24,322 nucleotides of DNA, from assembly GCA_946887425.1 (NCBI GenBank), contig CAMPKW010000010.1, forward strand, positions 1 through 24,322. The letters are read 5' to 3'. A model generated the notes under the pieces. That model made no database searches. It was not told the DNA's origin and saw only the letters and a list, made by a program, of their open reading frames with translations. This document shows, piece by piece, positions 1-7,343 of the stretch (position 1 is its first letter; each line of letters starts with the position of its first letter). The position numbers and the translations under genes are program-made. The DNA is from an uncultured Candidatus Saccharibacteria bacterium (lineage in GTDB: Bacteria > Patescibacteria > Saccharimonadia > Saccharimonadales > UBA6022).

Positions 1-224
1 ACTTCGATGAGATCGGTCGCGAAAAGTTTCGCGCTGTCTTCCCTGGTCGCGGGCACATCAGTGATGACGACATCTTGTTTTATCGCACGCTTGCGCCATA
101 TAACCCCGCCATGGTCCTAATTAGCGAAGTAAAGAACGGTGAGATTTATCAGTACGATAGTGATGCTCGCGGTGACTGGCGCGTTGCGACAAAATTTGCT
201 TACCGCCGCATTAAAACAAGTTAA
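1..224 (+). CDS. 3' end of an unrecognised protein (partial)
   Basis: An open + strand frame enters from the left edge and ends at TAA, leaving about 73 C-terminal residues. The tail is rich in Tyr, Asp and Arg, includes the run LFYRTLAPYNPAM, and ends RRIKTS. It has no transmembrane stretch and no motif I can name. It converges on the minus strand gene ending at 229 with only 4 nt between the stops, which fits the dense packing elsewhere. The opposite frames are not coding-like. I do not recognise the family. The frame is convincing; the function is open. Confidence 0.7.
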   Translation, partial: FDEIGREKFRAVFPGRGHISDDDILFYRTLAPYNPAMVLISEVKNGEIYQYDSDARGDWRVATKFAYRRIKTS

Positions 225-228
225 CTAC

Positions 229-612
229 TTATTTTTCGCCCACAAGTCTTGGCTTAACAATCGCTTCGGTGTTTTTCTTTTCAACTTCTACAAGGCTAAG
301 TGCTGCATCGAGTTCTGCAACTTTTGCCATTTCATCTGCTTCTTTGTAGTATTCTTGCACTTTCTGGTATGAGGACATAGCCGCGTCATAATCACCAGAT
401 GCTCGTGCCTTTTCGGCCCCTAGGAGAAGATTCTTTGCTTCTTCTTCTGTTATGCTTATCTTTTCACTCGGTGTGGATGTGCTTTCTTGCGTGGCGGCAT
501 TTTTATTAAAGTTATTCACCTGTCGCAGTGCAAATGCCCCCGCCGTCGCTAGGACAGCGACAGCTATGACTGAGAGTGCTCCATATGTGATTTGTTTTTT
601 AGTTATATTCAT
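229..612 (-). CDS. Membrane-anchored protein with TPR-like helical tail
   Basis: This is a 127-residue protein. A short basic N-terminus (MNITKKQ) precedes one hydrophobic span at about residues 9-30, then a Ser/Thr/Pro linker and a charged helical region. That region carries ARASGDYDAAMSSYQKV, which resembles one TPR-type helix pair (G-D-Y-x-x-A-x-x-x-Y). The expected topology is N-in with the helical part outside. The start is fixed by AAGGAGC placed 7 nt upstream, overlapping the TAA of the upstream pilin-like gene; the two genes are 10 nt apart and surely cotranscribed. It may be an accessory protein of the pilin-like product, for example in assembly or anchoring, but that is inference from the operon only. 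No known family was recognised. Confidence 0.75.
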   Translation of the reverse strand: MNITKKQITYGALSVIAVAVLATAGAFALRQVNNFNKNAATQESTSTPSEKISITEEEAKNLLLGAEKARASGDYDAAMSSYQKVQEYYKEADEMAKVAELDAALSLVEVEKKNTEAIVKPRLVGEK

Positions 613-622
613 AATAAGCTCC

Positions 623-2128
623 TTATGGCAAATTCATCGCAGGGCTTTCGCGCCGACCTGTAGTTGCACTTTGTCTTCCTGTTGTCATGTTTCTACATGC
701 CATATCGGTTCCAATATTCCAGCGCGAACCGCTGTTTAGGTTGGTGACATTATTTACAGATCCAGTTTGAACAGTGCTGCCATAGAAGTTCCACGAGTTG
801 AGTACCCATGCGCCGCCATGTGAATTGGCGTACCATCCGTATGCACCATTATCTTCCCATGGATAATCCCATGTATGAACGTCTGCGCGCGAGTAAAGTG
901 ACACGCTACTGTGGCATGCGGCCGTTGCCCTTACGTATACAATATTTGGCGCGCCCCTTGCGATACTGTAGCTACTTGCGCCAGGTGCTGTAACGGGGCG
1001 AATATAGCTCGCTTGTCCTGTCCCACTCCAGTCACTTGTTATAAAAGATGTATAACAATGAGTCTGGATAGGGATGGTGTACTGATAGCCTTGGCTGGCA
1101 GTATCCCAAGTGAGCGAGAGGAGACCAGTATTTGGGCCGTACCAAGGTGAGTTATATCCCCAATCGGCGATGTACTGGTACTGATATCGTGCCGTTGTTC
1201 CCGCTGGGCATGCCGTAGCATTCCAGCTCCAGGTGGTAATATTGCCACTTGTCGAAGCGGTGACGGTTGGTGCTGCTGGTGTATTGATCGGGTGTACGTA
1301 TGTGGCTTCGGCGCTGACGGGTGAATCTACGCTCGTATCTGTAGATGAAATACACTTAGCCTTAGCGCGAAAACCGTATTTCATCCCCTGACTTGCAGTC
1401 GAGCTAGTGGTCCTTGTGGTAGACCATCCTGAATACGCGCTCCACGTGCCATCGTTCGTTCGTGAGCTTAACGCATACTGGGGTGTGTTGCCACCAGTGC
1501 AGGTTACGACCGAAGCCGTTGCGGTGACGGTATTGCTAGCAACCGCAGTCGTTACATTAGGTGCACTCGGTGCCTCTGGAGCAGGCGTGGGAGCAGGAGT
1601 AGGTGCAGATGGAGTTGATGGTGTTGGCGTTGTGACAGCTGTTCTGTCGCTATAGCGGCTCTTAATCACCACGTCCGAATTGTCCTCCTCTTTTTTGTAA
1701 GTGATCGTAAAGGAGTCGCATCCCCCGGTGGTGGATGTTTGGCAAGCATTGTTCTCAGTCGAGTTAACGCTGCTCGCGGCGTATTTTGCCTTGGTAGTGG
1801 TCGGTGCGCCACTTGTCAGTGAATTAGTCGTCGAAGAGGTGACGCCAGGAAAAATAAGCGTGTCGGTCTCTACTTTTAGTTTTGCTGCAATGGTAGATCC
1901 AGTGTTGCCATTCTCACTAACAAGTGATGGGACCGATGGGTATTCCCCGTTTTTTTCGTAGTATTTTTCGATTGCCTCGGCGAGGATTGTCGCTCGTGAA
2001 TGTCGGGTTTGATCGCGTGCCTCTATTTGTTGTTTTGAGAACGTAAGAATTGAGATTGCTAGTAATATCGCAATGATCGCAATAGTTACTATGAGCTCAA
2101 TGACCGTGAAACCGCTTCTGCTTTTCAT
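623..2128 (-). CDS. Type IV pilin-like protein with three Cys-paired surface repeats
   Basis: This is a 501-residue protein. It begins with a class III prepilin signal: SRSG, then FTVIEL with Glu at +5, then a hydrophobic helix to about residue 30, so prepilin peptidase should cut after Gly6. The N-terminal pilin-like part runs to about 165, with Cys129 and Cys137 as a possible disulfide. A Pro/Thr/Ala linker follows (about 167-190), then three related modules of roughly 90-100 residues with cysteines at 210/259, 307/358 and 405/478. Modules 1 and 2 share a T(V)TAS start, TASQG-x-x-Y before the second Cys, and an A-x-Y-x-x-P end; module 3 is more diverged. Pilin-like heads with glycine- and tryptophan-rich tails fit adhesion or filament-tip roles. 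It is first in an operon with the gene ending at 229. A plausible promoter is TTTGCA, 17 nt, TATAAT, which ends 9 nt before ATG. Confidence 0.85.
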   Translation of the reverse strand: MKSRSGFTVIELIVTIAIIAILLAISILTFSKQQIEARDQTRHSRATILAEAIEKYYEKNGEYPSVPSLVSENGNTGSTIAAKLKVETDTLIFPGVTSSTTNSLTSGAPTTTKAKYAASSVNSTENNACQTSTTGGCDSFTITYKKEEDNSDVVIKSRYSDRTAVTTPTPSTPSAPTPAPTPAPEAPSAPNVTTAVASNTVTATASVVTCTGGNTPQYALSSRTNDGTWSAYSGWSTTRTTSSTASQGMKYGFRAKAKCISSTDTSVDSPVSAEATYVHPINTPAAPTVTASTSGNITTWSWNATACPAGTTARYQYQYIADWGYNSPWYGPNTGLLSLTWDTASQGYQYTIPIQTHCYTSFITSDWSGTGQASYIRPVTAPGASSYSIARGAPNIVYVRATAACHSSVSLYSRADVHTWDYPWEDNGAYGWYANSHGGAWVLNSWNFYGSTVQTGSVNNVTNLNSGSRWNIGTDMACRNMTTGRQSATTGRRESPAMNLP

Positions 2129-2137
2129 ATAGCGATT

Positions 2138-2166
2138 ATTATAGAGTAGTTTGGCGTATATGCAAA
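2138..2166 (-). promoter_or_regulatory. Promoter of the large pilin-like gene
   Basis: On the minus strand, TTTGCA (2166-2161) and TATAAT (2143-2138) are separated by exactly 17 nt. The -10 ends 9 nt before the ATG, so the mRNA would have a leader of only about 2-3 nt and no Shine-Dalgarno sequence. Confidence 0.6.
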
Positions 2167-3468
2167 CTATTTCTTATCAAGCACGACAAGATGTTCAATG
2201 TGTGGCGTGCGCGGGAAGAAATTGTAGCCGCGATGTGAACGAATACCGTACGTTTCTGCCAGGCGCGCAACGTCGCGTGCTTGTGTCGCAGGGTTGCAAC
2301 TAAGGTATACGATGCGCTCAGGAGCCGCTTCGAGAAGTTTAGCGATCACATCTTCGTGGAGCCCGGCGCGCGGAGGATCGACGATAATGGTTGCGTCTCC
2401 GGTGATATGCTCGAGTGCGCTTTCGCTTGGTGCAAGGATAGCCTTGGCTGCCTGCTCGCGTTGCAGGGCGGTAATATTACGTTCCATTTCTCGGACAGCG
2501 TGCTCATTGATTTCCACCATAGTGACGTTGTCGCCACCGATAGTGAGACCGATCGTGCCAACCCCACTGTAAAAATCGACAGCTGGCTTATTTGCAGGCA
2601 CCCATTCTTTCATGTCGATTAGGGCCTGTTCGTAGACTGGAAGGTTGATCTGGAAAAACCCTTCAACCGCGTATGTAAACGGCACATCGAGAATCGTGTC
2701 GGCTAGGGTTGTTTCGCCCCATGCTTGGAGTCGTTTCGTGATGACGCTTGCTGGGCTCTTTGGGTTTGAGAAAATAAGCTCAAAGCCAGCAACGCCAAGG
2801 TCGCGCATTTCCTCTTCTGTAAAGGCGTCGAAGAACTCGTCTTTAACGTATAGTTGCGCCGCTACTTTACCTTCTCGGTTGCAACGGATGAGGAGTGTTT
2901 TTAATGGAAACGCCTGAATGTCGCGATTTCGCAGTGTGTCCCGAATGGCATGAGCTGCTTTGTTGATGGCGTCATGTGCTAGGCTACTTCCCTGTACGGG
3001 AATTTTGCCTTGTGTGCCTCGTCGGAAAAATGCAAGATCAAGTTGATCTAGTTCTTTATCCCACCAAAAACTAAACTCGATTTTGTTACGGTAGCCGTAT
3101 TCCTTGTCATCGCTGTATACTTCAATCGGATTTGGAAGAACGATGTCGTGAAGCTCGAATGCTTCTTCGATGAGTGCTGATTTGTAGTGCTGCTCAGACT
3201 CGAACTTCATGATTTGCCATGGGCTTGTGGATAGATAGCTCGTTTCATCGACTGGCGTGACGCGCTCACTACTTGGTTCGAGCACTTCCGTCACGACACC
3301 TTCGACAAAGCTAGACTTTTTCTTTGTCAGTTGCACGCTTACTTTTTCGCCAGGGAGGCCGCCCCATACGAATGCTTTTTTGCCATAATCAAGGCTGCCA
3401 AGGGCCTGGCCGCCGCCCACGATTTTATCGAGGGTTAGTTCTACAATAGGAAAGACTTTTTTACTCAT
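2167..3468 (-). CDS. TrmA/RlmC/RlmD-family RNA (uracil-5-)-methyltransferase
   Basis: This 433-residue enzyme uses SAM to methylate C5 of a uridine in rRNA or tRNA. An N-terminal TRAM-like beta domain covers about 1-65. The C-terminal half holds the Rossmann domain: FFQIN (Gln273), DFYSGVGTIGL (298-308), the acidic residue E319, DPPR (364-367), the catalytic nucleophile in LSCNPAT (Cys391) and the general-base Glu425 in HIEHL. The 4Fe-4S cluster cysteines of RlmD-type enzymes are absent: the matching place reads STSPWQIMKF. The substrate base therefore cannot be assigned; in Gram-positive relatives such proteins are 23S rRNA U747/U1939 or tRNA U54 enzymes. It lies between two pilin-like genes on the same strand but has its own promoter-like element against the start codon. 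Confidence 0.93.
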   Translation of the reverse strand: MSKKVFPIVELTLDKIVGGGQALGSLDYGKKAFVWGGLPGEKVSVQLTKKKSSFVEGVVTEVLEPSSERVTPVDETSYLSTSPWQIMKFESEQHYKSALIEEAFELHDIVLPNPIEVYSDDKEYGYRNKIEFSFWWDKELDQLDLAFFRRGTQGKIPVQGSSLAHDAINKAAHAIRDTLRNRDIQAFPLKTLLIRCNREGKVAAQLYVKDEFFDAFTEEEMRDLGVAGFELIFSNPKSPASVITKRLQAWGETTLADTILDVPFTYAVEGFFQINLPVYEQALIDMKEWVPANKPAVDFYSGVGTIGLTIGGDNVTMVEINEHAVREMERNITALQREQAAKAILAPSESALEHITGDATIIVDPPRAGLHEDVIAKLLEAAPERIVYLSCNPATQARDVARLAETYGIRSHRGYNFFPRTPHIEHLVVLDKK

Positions 3469-3474
3469 CTCTCT

Positions 3475-3503
3475 AGTGTACCCTATTTAGCTCCGGTTGA
3501 TAA
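3475..3503 (-). promoter_or_regulatory. Promoter of the RNA methyltransferase gene, leaderless type
   Basis: On the minus strand, TTATCA (3503-3498), 17 nt, then TACACT (3480-3475). Only 6 nt separate the -10 from the ATG, so transcription should start at or beside the A of the start codon. Confidence 0.55.
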
Positions 3504-4173
3504 CACACCCCTGGGCAGGTGTACCGGCTGTAATGGTCATCGGCTTGCCTTTTTTCCCGCCTGCCAGTACCCATGTACTATTCATTTCGCTGTAATATCC
3601 AAGAACATAGGAGCTCACCTCGCCCGGGGAGAGTGCGGTATTGATAGAGCATGGGAACGAGGCTGTGGATGCATATGTAAGAGACGAGGCTGAAGTGCGA
3701 TTATTGACGCCACCTCCAAAATAGTAGTACTTCTTGGCTGAGGCTGCCGTATCCATGATTGGGGTTGTAGTTGCATCCATTGGATCACCGAATTCACTGT
3801 GTAGTCTAGGTAGAACTGAAGTGAGGTTGGCGATTGTAGCGCTGGCATTGATCATTTGTGATGAGGATGTATTCTCCGTTGAGAACCAGCTCGTGCATGA
3901 TGTGCGTGGGCAGCCCGGAGGGTATTCTCCATGTTTATCAAAGAAAGTCTCAAGTTGATTCTGCATTATGATCATGTCTGCATTTCTTGCATCATCGCGA
4001 GCCTGTTTTTGAACCTGATTGTATGCGACAGCACCTATTGCCGAGAGGATCCCAATGACAGAGATGACGACAATAAGCTCGATAACTGTAAAGCCGTAAT
4101 TACGGTGCTTGGGTACGTGTGCAAGGTCGACACGAGGTAGATGAGCTGCATCAAGGAGCTTATGCCTATTCAT
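3487..4173 (-). CDS. Type IV pilin-like protein
   Basis: With the start chosen here the product has 228 residues. A 27-residue leader ending RNYG precedes FTVIEL (Glu at +5) and a hydrophobic helix (IVVISVIGILSAIGAVAY), the signature of prepilin peptidase substrates. Behind it come a charged helix (QKQARDDARNAD), an EYPPGC segment typical of pseudopilins and major pilins, and a globular tail with four cysteines (88, 93, 175 and 223 in this numbering) that could form two disulfides. An in-frame ATG 54 nt upstream exists, but that stretch contains a promoter-like TACAAT and an 18 nt dyad. TACAAT ends 6 nt before the chosen ATG, so a leaderless start here is preferred. The product is probably part of the same surface-filament machinery as the larger pilin-like protein; no assembly genes lie in the window. 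Confidence 0.85.
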   Translation of the reverse strand: MNRHKLLDAAHLPRVDLAHVPKHRNYGFTVIELIVVISVIGILSAIGAVAYNQVQKQARDDARNADMIIMQNQLETFFDKHGEYPPGCPRTSCTSWFSTENTSSSQMINASATIANLTSVLPRLHSEFGDPMDATTTPIMDTAASAKKYYYFGGGVNNRTSASSLTYASTASFPCSINTALSPGEVSSYVLGYYSEMNSTWVLAGGKKGKPMTITAGTPAQGCVINRS

Positions 4174-4179
4174 GAGATG

Positions 4180-4185
4180 ATTGTA
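4180..4185 (-). promoter_or_regulatory. -10 element of the pilin-like gene, leaderless type
   Basis: TACAAT on the minus strand, 6 nt from the ATG at 4173. No good -35 was found at 16-18 nt. It supports the internal ATG over the upstream one. Confidence 0.45.
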
Positions 4186-4206
4186 GCGCAATATGCTGAA
4201 TCTGAA

Positions 4207-4224
4207 CAGAAGTCGTAACTTCTG
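4207..4224. promoter_or_regulatory. Perfect dyad between divergent promoters (candidate operator)
   Basis: CAGAAGT-CGTA-ACTTCTG is a 7 bp perfect inverted repeat with a 4 nt spacer. It lies between the -10 elements of the pilin-like gene (minus) and the MFS gene (+), where a bound regulator could affect both. No U-tract follows, so a terminator is unlikely. Confidence 0.4.
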
Positions 4225-4226
4225 CA

Positions 4227-4235
4227 TGGTATGAT
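4227..4235 (+). promoter_or_regulatory. Extended -10 promoter of the MFS gene
   Basis: TGG-TATGAT is an extended -10. The start codon follows 25 nt later, with AGGGAC as the ribosome binding site, so this is one of the few units here with a normal leader. Confidence 0.6.
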
Positions 4236-4260
4236 GATAGGTGCAAAATAAGGGACAAAA

Positions 4261-5637
4261 ATGCTAGAGTCTACTGCAAAAATACGCGTATTTCACCACC
4301 TGCTATTCAATACTTTGTTTAGCTCGGTAATTAATTTTACCGTGTGGTTTGCGGTTACGTTTTATGTGTTTATTCAGACGCAGTCTGTATTCGCCACTGG
4401 CATGATCGCTGGAATTTATCTTGTCGCAACGATGCTTACTGGTATATGGTTTGGTGGACTCGTCGATCATCATCGAAAAAAAGCTATGATGATCGCATCG
4501 AATGTGACCTCGCTCTTACTATATGTGGCTTCTTTGGCGGTATATGTCGTAACGTCAAAAGATGAGTTTCGAGATGTTGCAAGCCCTCAGTTATGGATAC
4601 TTATCGTCATGCTACTTCTGGGTGTGGTAGCGAGCAATATACGCACCATTACCCTGCCGACATTAGTGACAATGCTTATTCCAGCCGACCGAAGAGATAG
4701 AGCAAATGGACTTGTTGGTACAGTATCGGGCGTGTCGTTTTTGTTGACCTCGGTCATTAGTGGCCTGCTCGTGGCAGCTGGCGGCATGCTGTATGTGCTA
4801 TGGCTGGCAATCGCGGTGCTCATCGCATCGACAATTCATATTCTCTTTATTACAGTGCCAGAGAAGCGTATTGTTCACCTTGAGGGTGTTTTAAAGAACA
4901 TTGATTTAAAGGGCACCTATAAGATCGTCGTGGCTGTGCCGGGGTTGCTGGCTCTTATCCTGTTCTCGACATTCAATAACTTCCTTGGCGGTGTCTTCAT
5001 GGCGTTGATGGATGCGTATGGTCTGTCTATGGTGTCGGTTGAGGCGTGGGGTATTATGTGGGGTGTACTCAGTACTGGCTTTATTATTGGTGGGCTTGTC
5101 ATCGCCAAAAAAGGTCTTGGTAAAAACCCCGTGCGGTCACTTCTCATTACTAATATCATTCTTTGGATCGTTTGTATTCTCTTTCCGCTTCATGGCTCGA
5201 TCATTCCACTTGCTATCGGTATGTTTATCTATATGTGTCTTGTGCCATATGTTGAAGCATCGGAGCAAACAATACTGCAGCGGGTGGTGCCGTTTGAGCG
5301 ACAGGGGCGCGTCTTTGGATTTGCTCAAAGTGTCGAGCAGGCCGCTTCTCCTTTGACGGCATTTCTTATTGGTCCAATTACGCAGTTTTTCTTTATCCCG
5401 CTCATGACCACCGGGATTGGTGCGCAGCTGATTGGCAACTGGTTTGGTACTGGTGCGAGTCGTGGCATGGCTATTGTGTTTATTATTGCGGGAATCATAG
5501 GTCTTATCGTGACGGTCATGGCCCTATGGTCAAAATACTACCGTCAGCTTTCGGGCATATATCTTGCGAGTGTTGACGAAAATGATTCGGCACCGCCAAC
5601 AACTGATGAAGCAGTCAGGGGTGGCTTAATCGGCTAA
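4261..5637 (+). CDS. MFS transporter, DHA3/macrolide-efflux-like
   Basis: This 458-residue polytopic protein has about 12 hydrophobic spans. The loop after the second span carries an MFS motif-A-like sequence, GGLVDHHRKKAMM. The N-terminus (RVFHHLLFNTLFSSVINFTVW) and the motif-A segment resemble the drug:H+ antiporter group that includes MefA-type macrolide exporters. The last 25 residues are hydrophilic and acidic, so cytoplasmic. The start has AGGGAC at a good distance and an extended -10 upstream. An Erm-type methyltransferase follows 38 nt downstream. An exporter plus a ribosome-modifying enzyme suggests protection from a ribosome-targeting antibiotic. The substrate is inferred from context; the transporter class is solid. 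Confidence 0.88.
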   Translation: MLESTAKIRVFHHLLFNTLFSSVINFTVWFAVTFYVFIQTQSVFATGMIAGIYLVATMLTGIWFGGLVDHHRKKAMMIASNVTSLLLYVASLAVYVVTSKDEFRDVASPQLWILIVMLLLGVVASNIRTITLPTLVTMLIPADRRDRANGLVGTVSGVSFLLTSVISGLLVAAGGMLYVLWLAIAVLIASTIHILFITVPEKRIVHLEGVLKNIDLKGTYKIVVAVPGLLALILFSTFNNFLGGVFMALMDAYGLSMVSVEAWGIMWGVLSTGFIIGGLVIAKKGLGKNPVRSLLITNIILWIVCILFPLHGSIIPLAIGMFIYMCLVPYVEASEQTILQRVVPFERQGRVFGFAQSVEQAASPLTAFLIGPITQFFFIPLMTTGIGAQLIGNWFGTGASRGMAIVFIIAGIIGLIVTVMALWSKYYRQLSGIYLASVDENDSAPPTTDEAVRGGLIG

Positions 5638-5653
5638 TCGTCGAACGCTGTAG

Positions 5654-5659
5654 TATAAT
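5654..5659 (+). promoter_or_regulatory. -10 element before the Erm-like gene
   Basis: Consensus TATAAT lies in the 38 nt between the MFS stop and the methyltransferase start, 16 nt from the ATG. No convincing -35 or Shine-Dalgarno was seen, so the gene may be read both from here and from the MFS promoter. Confidence 0.45.
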
Positions 5660-5675
5660 AAAACCAGATCTGTTT

Positions 5676-6413
5676 ATGAAACGACTCGCTAATTATTCAC
5701 AATATTTTCTTAGAAGTCCCAAGCTCATTAAGGAGCTTGTTGGGCATTCGTCGGTAAACCGTCACGACACTGTGTACGATATCGGCGCAGGGAGTGGCGC
5801 TATTTCTTCGGTACTTGCAGAGCGCGCAAAGTCAGTCGTGGCGGTGGAGTTTGAGCCGCGCATGGCGTCAAAGCTCCGTTCGAATATGGAGCAGTATTCG
5901 AATGTAGCCGTATATCAGGGCGACTTTCTGTCTATGCCGCTTCCAAAGACCGCCTATAAAGTATTTGCGAATATTCCTTTCCATCTTAGTTCACCAATCG
6001 TTCGCCGACTCACGCAAGCTGAAAATCCGCCCGAAGCAATTTATCTGGTAGTTCAGAAGCAGTTTGCAAATAAGCTTTTGCCCAATTCCGATCGCTTTAC
6101 TGGCCAGCTTGGCATGATGGTAGGGCCGGAGTTTGCTGTTCGAATCCGTCGACGCCTCTTGCGCACGGACTTCTTCCCCCACCCGAATGTTGATACGGTG
6201 CTTCTTGAGATGCTACATCGTCCCGAGCCGCTGATAGAGCGTTCGAAAATGCCCGAATATCGCCAATTTATCGAAGATTGTTTCTCTACTCCAAGGGTAT
6301 TTGCCAAAGCTCCGCGATCAGCTATCGGTCTTCCGTCGGACATTAAGCCGTCACAGATGAAGTTACCCCAGTGGATTGCATTGTTTCAAGCAAAAAATGC
6401 TCGCATAAAATAA
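5676..6413 (+). CDS. Erm/KsgA-family rRNA adenine N6-methyltransferase, Erm-like
   Basis: This is a 245-residue SAM-dependent enzyme. The start SQYFLRSPKLI matches the SQNFL-type opening of the family. SAM motif I is DIGAGSG (35-41), followed by acidic E58 and D83 (QGDF). The catalytic motif IV is NIPF (99-102), the Erm form of N-(I/L)-P-(F/Y); KsgA enzymes usually have NLPY. FFPHPNVDTV (166-175) corresponds to the conserved F-x-P-x-P-x-V block. Erm enzymes dimethylate A2058 of 23S rRNA and give macrolide-lincosamide-streptogramin B resistance, while KsgA modifies 16S rRNA. The NIPF motif and the exporter just upstream favour Erm, but a KsgA-like housekeeping role cannot be ruled out from the sequence. 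A strong terminator begins at the stop codon. Confidence 0.85.
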   Translation: MKRLANYSQYFLRSPKLIKELVGHSSVNRHDTVYDIGAGSGAISSVLAERAKSVVAVEFEPRMASKLRSNMEQYSNVAVYQGDFLSMPLPKTAYKVFANIPFHLSSPIVRRLTQAENPPEAIYLVVQKQFANKLLPNSDRFTGQLGMMVGPEFAVRIRRRLLRTDFFPHPNVDTVLLEMLHRPEPLIERSKMPEYRQFIEDCFSTPRVFAKAPRSAIGLPSDIKPSQMKLPQWIALFQAKNARIK

Positions 6414-6444
6414 AACCTCCTCGATGCAGTGTCGAGGAGGTTTT
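6412..6444. terminator. Strong bidirectional terminator
   Basis: A 13 bp perfect stem, AAAACCTCCTCGA / TCGAGGAGGTTTT, with a 7 nt loop. T-runs follow on both strands. It ends the Erm-like gene on + and the small basic protein gene on minus. Confidence 0.93.
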
Positions 6445-6453
6445 TAGCGACGT

Positions 6454-6540
6454 TTATTTTTTCTTCTTTAGGGCTGCTTTGAGTTTTTTCTTCAGAAGAC
6501 GCTTGCGTGATGCACCGTGCCAGTTTTTGTGCTTGGCCAT
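6454..6540 (-). CDS. 28-residue very basic protein, possibly ribosome-associated
   Basis: The frame starts MAKHKNWHGASRKRLL and continues in a Lys/Ala/Leu tail ending in four lysines. Over half of the residues are Lys, Arg or His, and there are no acidic residues. Three things support a real gene despite its size: an extended -10 TGG-TATGAT (6583-6575) upstream with a leader of about 28 nt, a strong terminator 9 nt after the stop, and no competing frame. Small Lys/Arg-rich proteins of this type are often ribosomal or rRNA-binding; the HxGASRKR stretch recalls the HRGAAKRF stretch of bL35, but that similarity is too short to name it. No Shine-Dalgarno was seen. Confidence 0.65.
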   Translation of the reverse strand: MAKHKNWHGASRKRLLKKKLKAALKKKK

Positions 6541-6574
6541 GATTAATAATCCAATCTTTTATATATTTCCCCTT

Positions 6575-6583
6575 ATCATACCA
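6575..6583 (-). promoter_or_regulatory. Extended -10 promoter of the small basic protein gene
   Basis: TGG-TATGAT on the minus strand, the same nine bases as the MFS promoter at 4227-4235. The predicted start site lies near 6568. Confidence 0.6.
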
Positions 6584-6632
6584 CGTCAGAGGAGATGAGT
6601 CACATTGATTCGGAGATCTGGAAGAAAATGTT

Positions 6633-7283
6633 CTATATGCTTTGACTGAGTTTTTGTTTCAGGTCGTCGACATTCGGAACAATAATTGTATGATTATTTA
6701 GTATCAGGAGTGTCTCTTCTTTTAATTTATGCACCTCACGGTTGATTGTCTCTCTCGATAGGCCTATACGGGCAGCTAACTCGCCTTCGTGAATATCTAG
6801 CGTGTAGTGGTTATTATGATCTTTGCCGCTAAAATGTTCACATTGGATAATAAGTTCATAAATTAATTTACTTCTTGCGCTCCCGGCCATGAGAAGTGAT
6901 TGTTTGTCGAGGAAGTCATTTATGTAGTCATACGAACGCCTCAGGAGTTCAAGTGCAATCTGCGGCCGCTCTTCGAGAAGCGTTTTTACATCTGCGACTG
7001 GCGCCTTGTGAACGAGAATATCCGAGTCGGCTTCATAGATATATTTATTTCGAGTTGGATTAATAGCGTGGGATATAGGGAAGAAGTCTCGGGCGCGGTG
7101 TATGTGTAGTATGACTTCATCCCCTCGGTAAGAAATAGTGTACACCTTCACATACCCTTCGAGAAGATAATATATATAGCCAGATTCCTCCCCCTGTAAG
7201 AGTAGGATTTGGCCTTTTGAGTATCGACTCGGCATGTAGTGTTCAAAGAAACTGCTTATTATCTTTGATGCGGGCATGTTCAT
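6633..7283 (-). CDS. Crp/Fnr-family transcription regulator
   Basis: This is a 216-residue protein. Residues about 18-95 form a cyclic-nucleotide-binding-type beta barrel (YSKGQILLLQGEESGYIYYL, then LEGYVKVY). A long dimer helix follows to about 150, then the winged helix with recognition helix ELAARIGLSRETINREVHKL (168-187). The FNR iron-sulfur cysteines are absent (only Cys148), and the phosphate-binding GE-L-x6-RSA motif of cAMP-binding Crp is not seen, so the ligand is unknown. The start is set by AGGAGGTG six nt before ATG; an in-frame TTG further up would translate the ribosome binding site itself and is rejected. The promoter is TATAAT at 7313-7308, with a dyad further upstream that may be its own operator. 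Confidence 0.9.
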   Translation of the reverse strand: MNMPASKIISSFFEHYMPSRYSKGQILLLQGEESGYIYYLLEGYVKVYTISYRGDEVILHIHRARDFFPISHAINPTRNKYIYEADSDILVHKAPVADVKTLLEERPQIALELLRRSYDYINDFLDKQSLLMAGSARSKLIYELIIQCEHFSGKDHNNHYTLDIHEGELAARIGLSRETINREVHKLKEETLLILNNHTIIVPNVDDLKQKLSQSI

Positions 7284-7307
7284 CCAACACCTCCTCTTCA
7301 AGTTTCA

Positions 7308-7313
7308 ATTATA
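7308..7313 (-). promoter_or_regulatory. -10 element of the Crp/Fnr-type regulator gene
   Basis: Consensus TATAAT on the minus strand, 24 nt before the ATG with AGGAGG in between. There is no good -35, which fits an activator-dependent or autoregulated promoter. Confidence 0.55.
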
Positions 7314-7343
7314 CGCGCCTTGCTCCTGCAAAACTGTGATATG

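Noticed and set aside
1407..1961. Open + strand frames antisense to the large pilin-like gene
   Set aside because: Low-complexity Val/Ala/Gly translations are the mirror of the Thr/Ser/Pro-rich coding strand. There is no ribosome binding site or promoter.
4174..4227. An 18-codon N-terminal extension of the smaller pilin-like protein
   Set aside because: The stretch holds a dyad and a -10 element; the internal ATG lies 6 nt behind TACAAT.
7284..7301. A TTG start for the Crp/Fnr-type protein
   Set aside because: Those codons are the Shine-Dalgarno sequence AGGAGGTG itself; the ATG at 7283 is correctly spaced.
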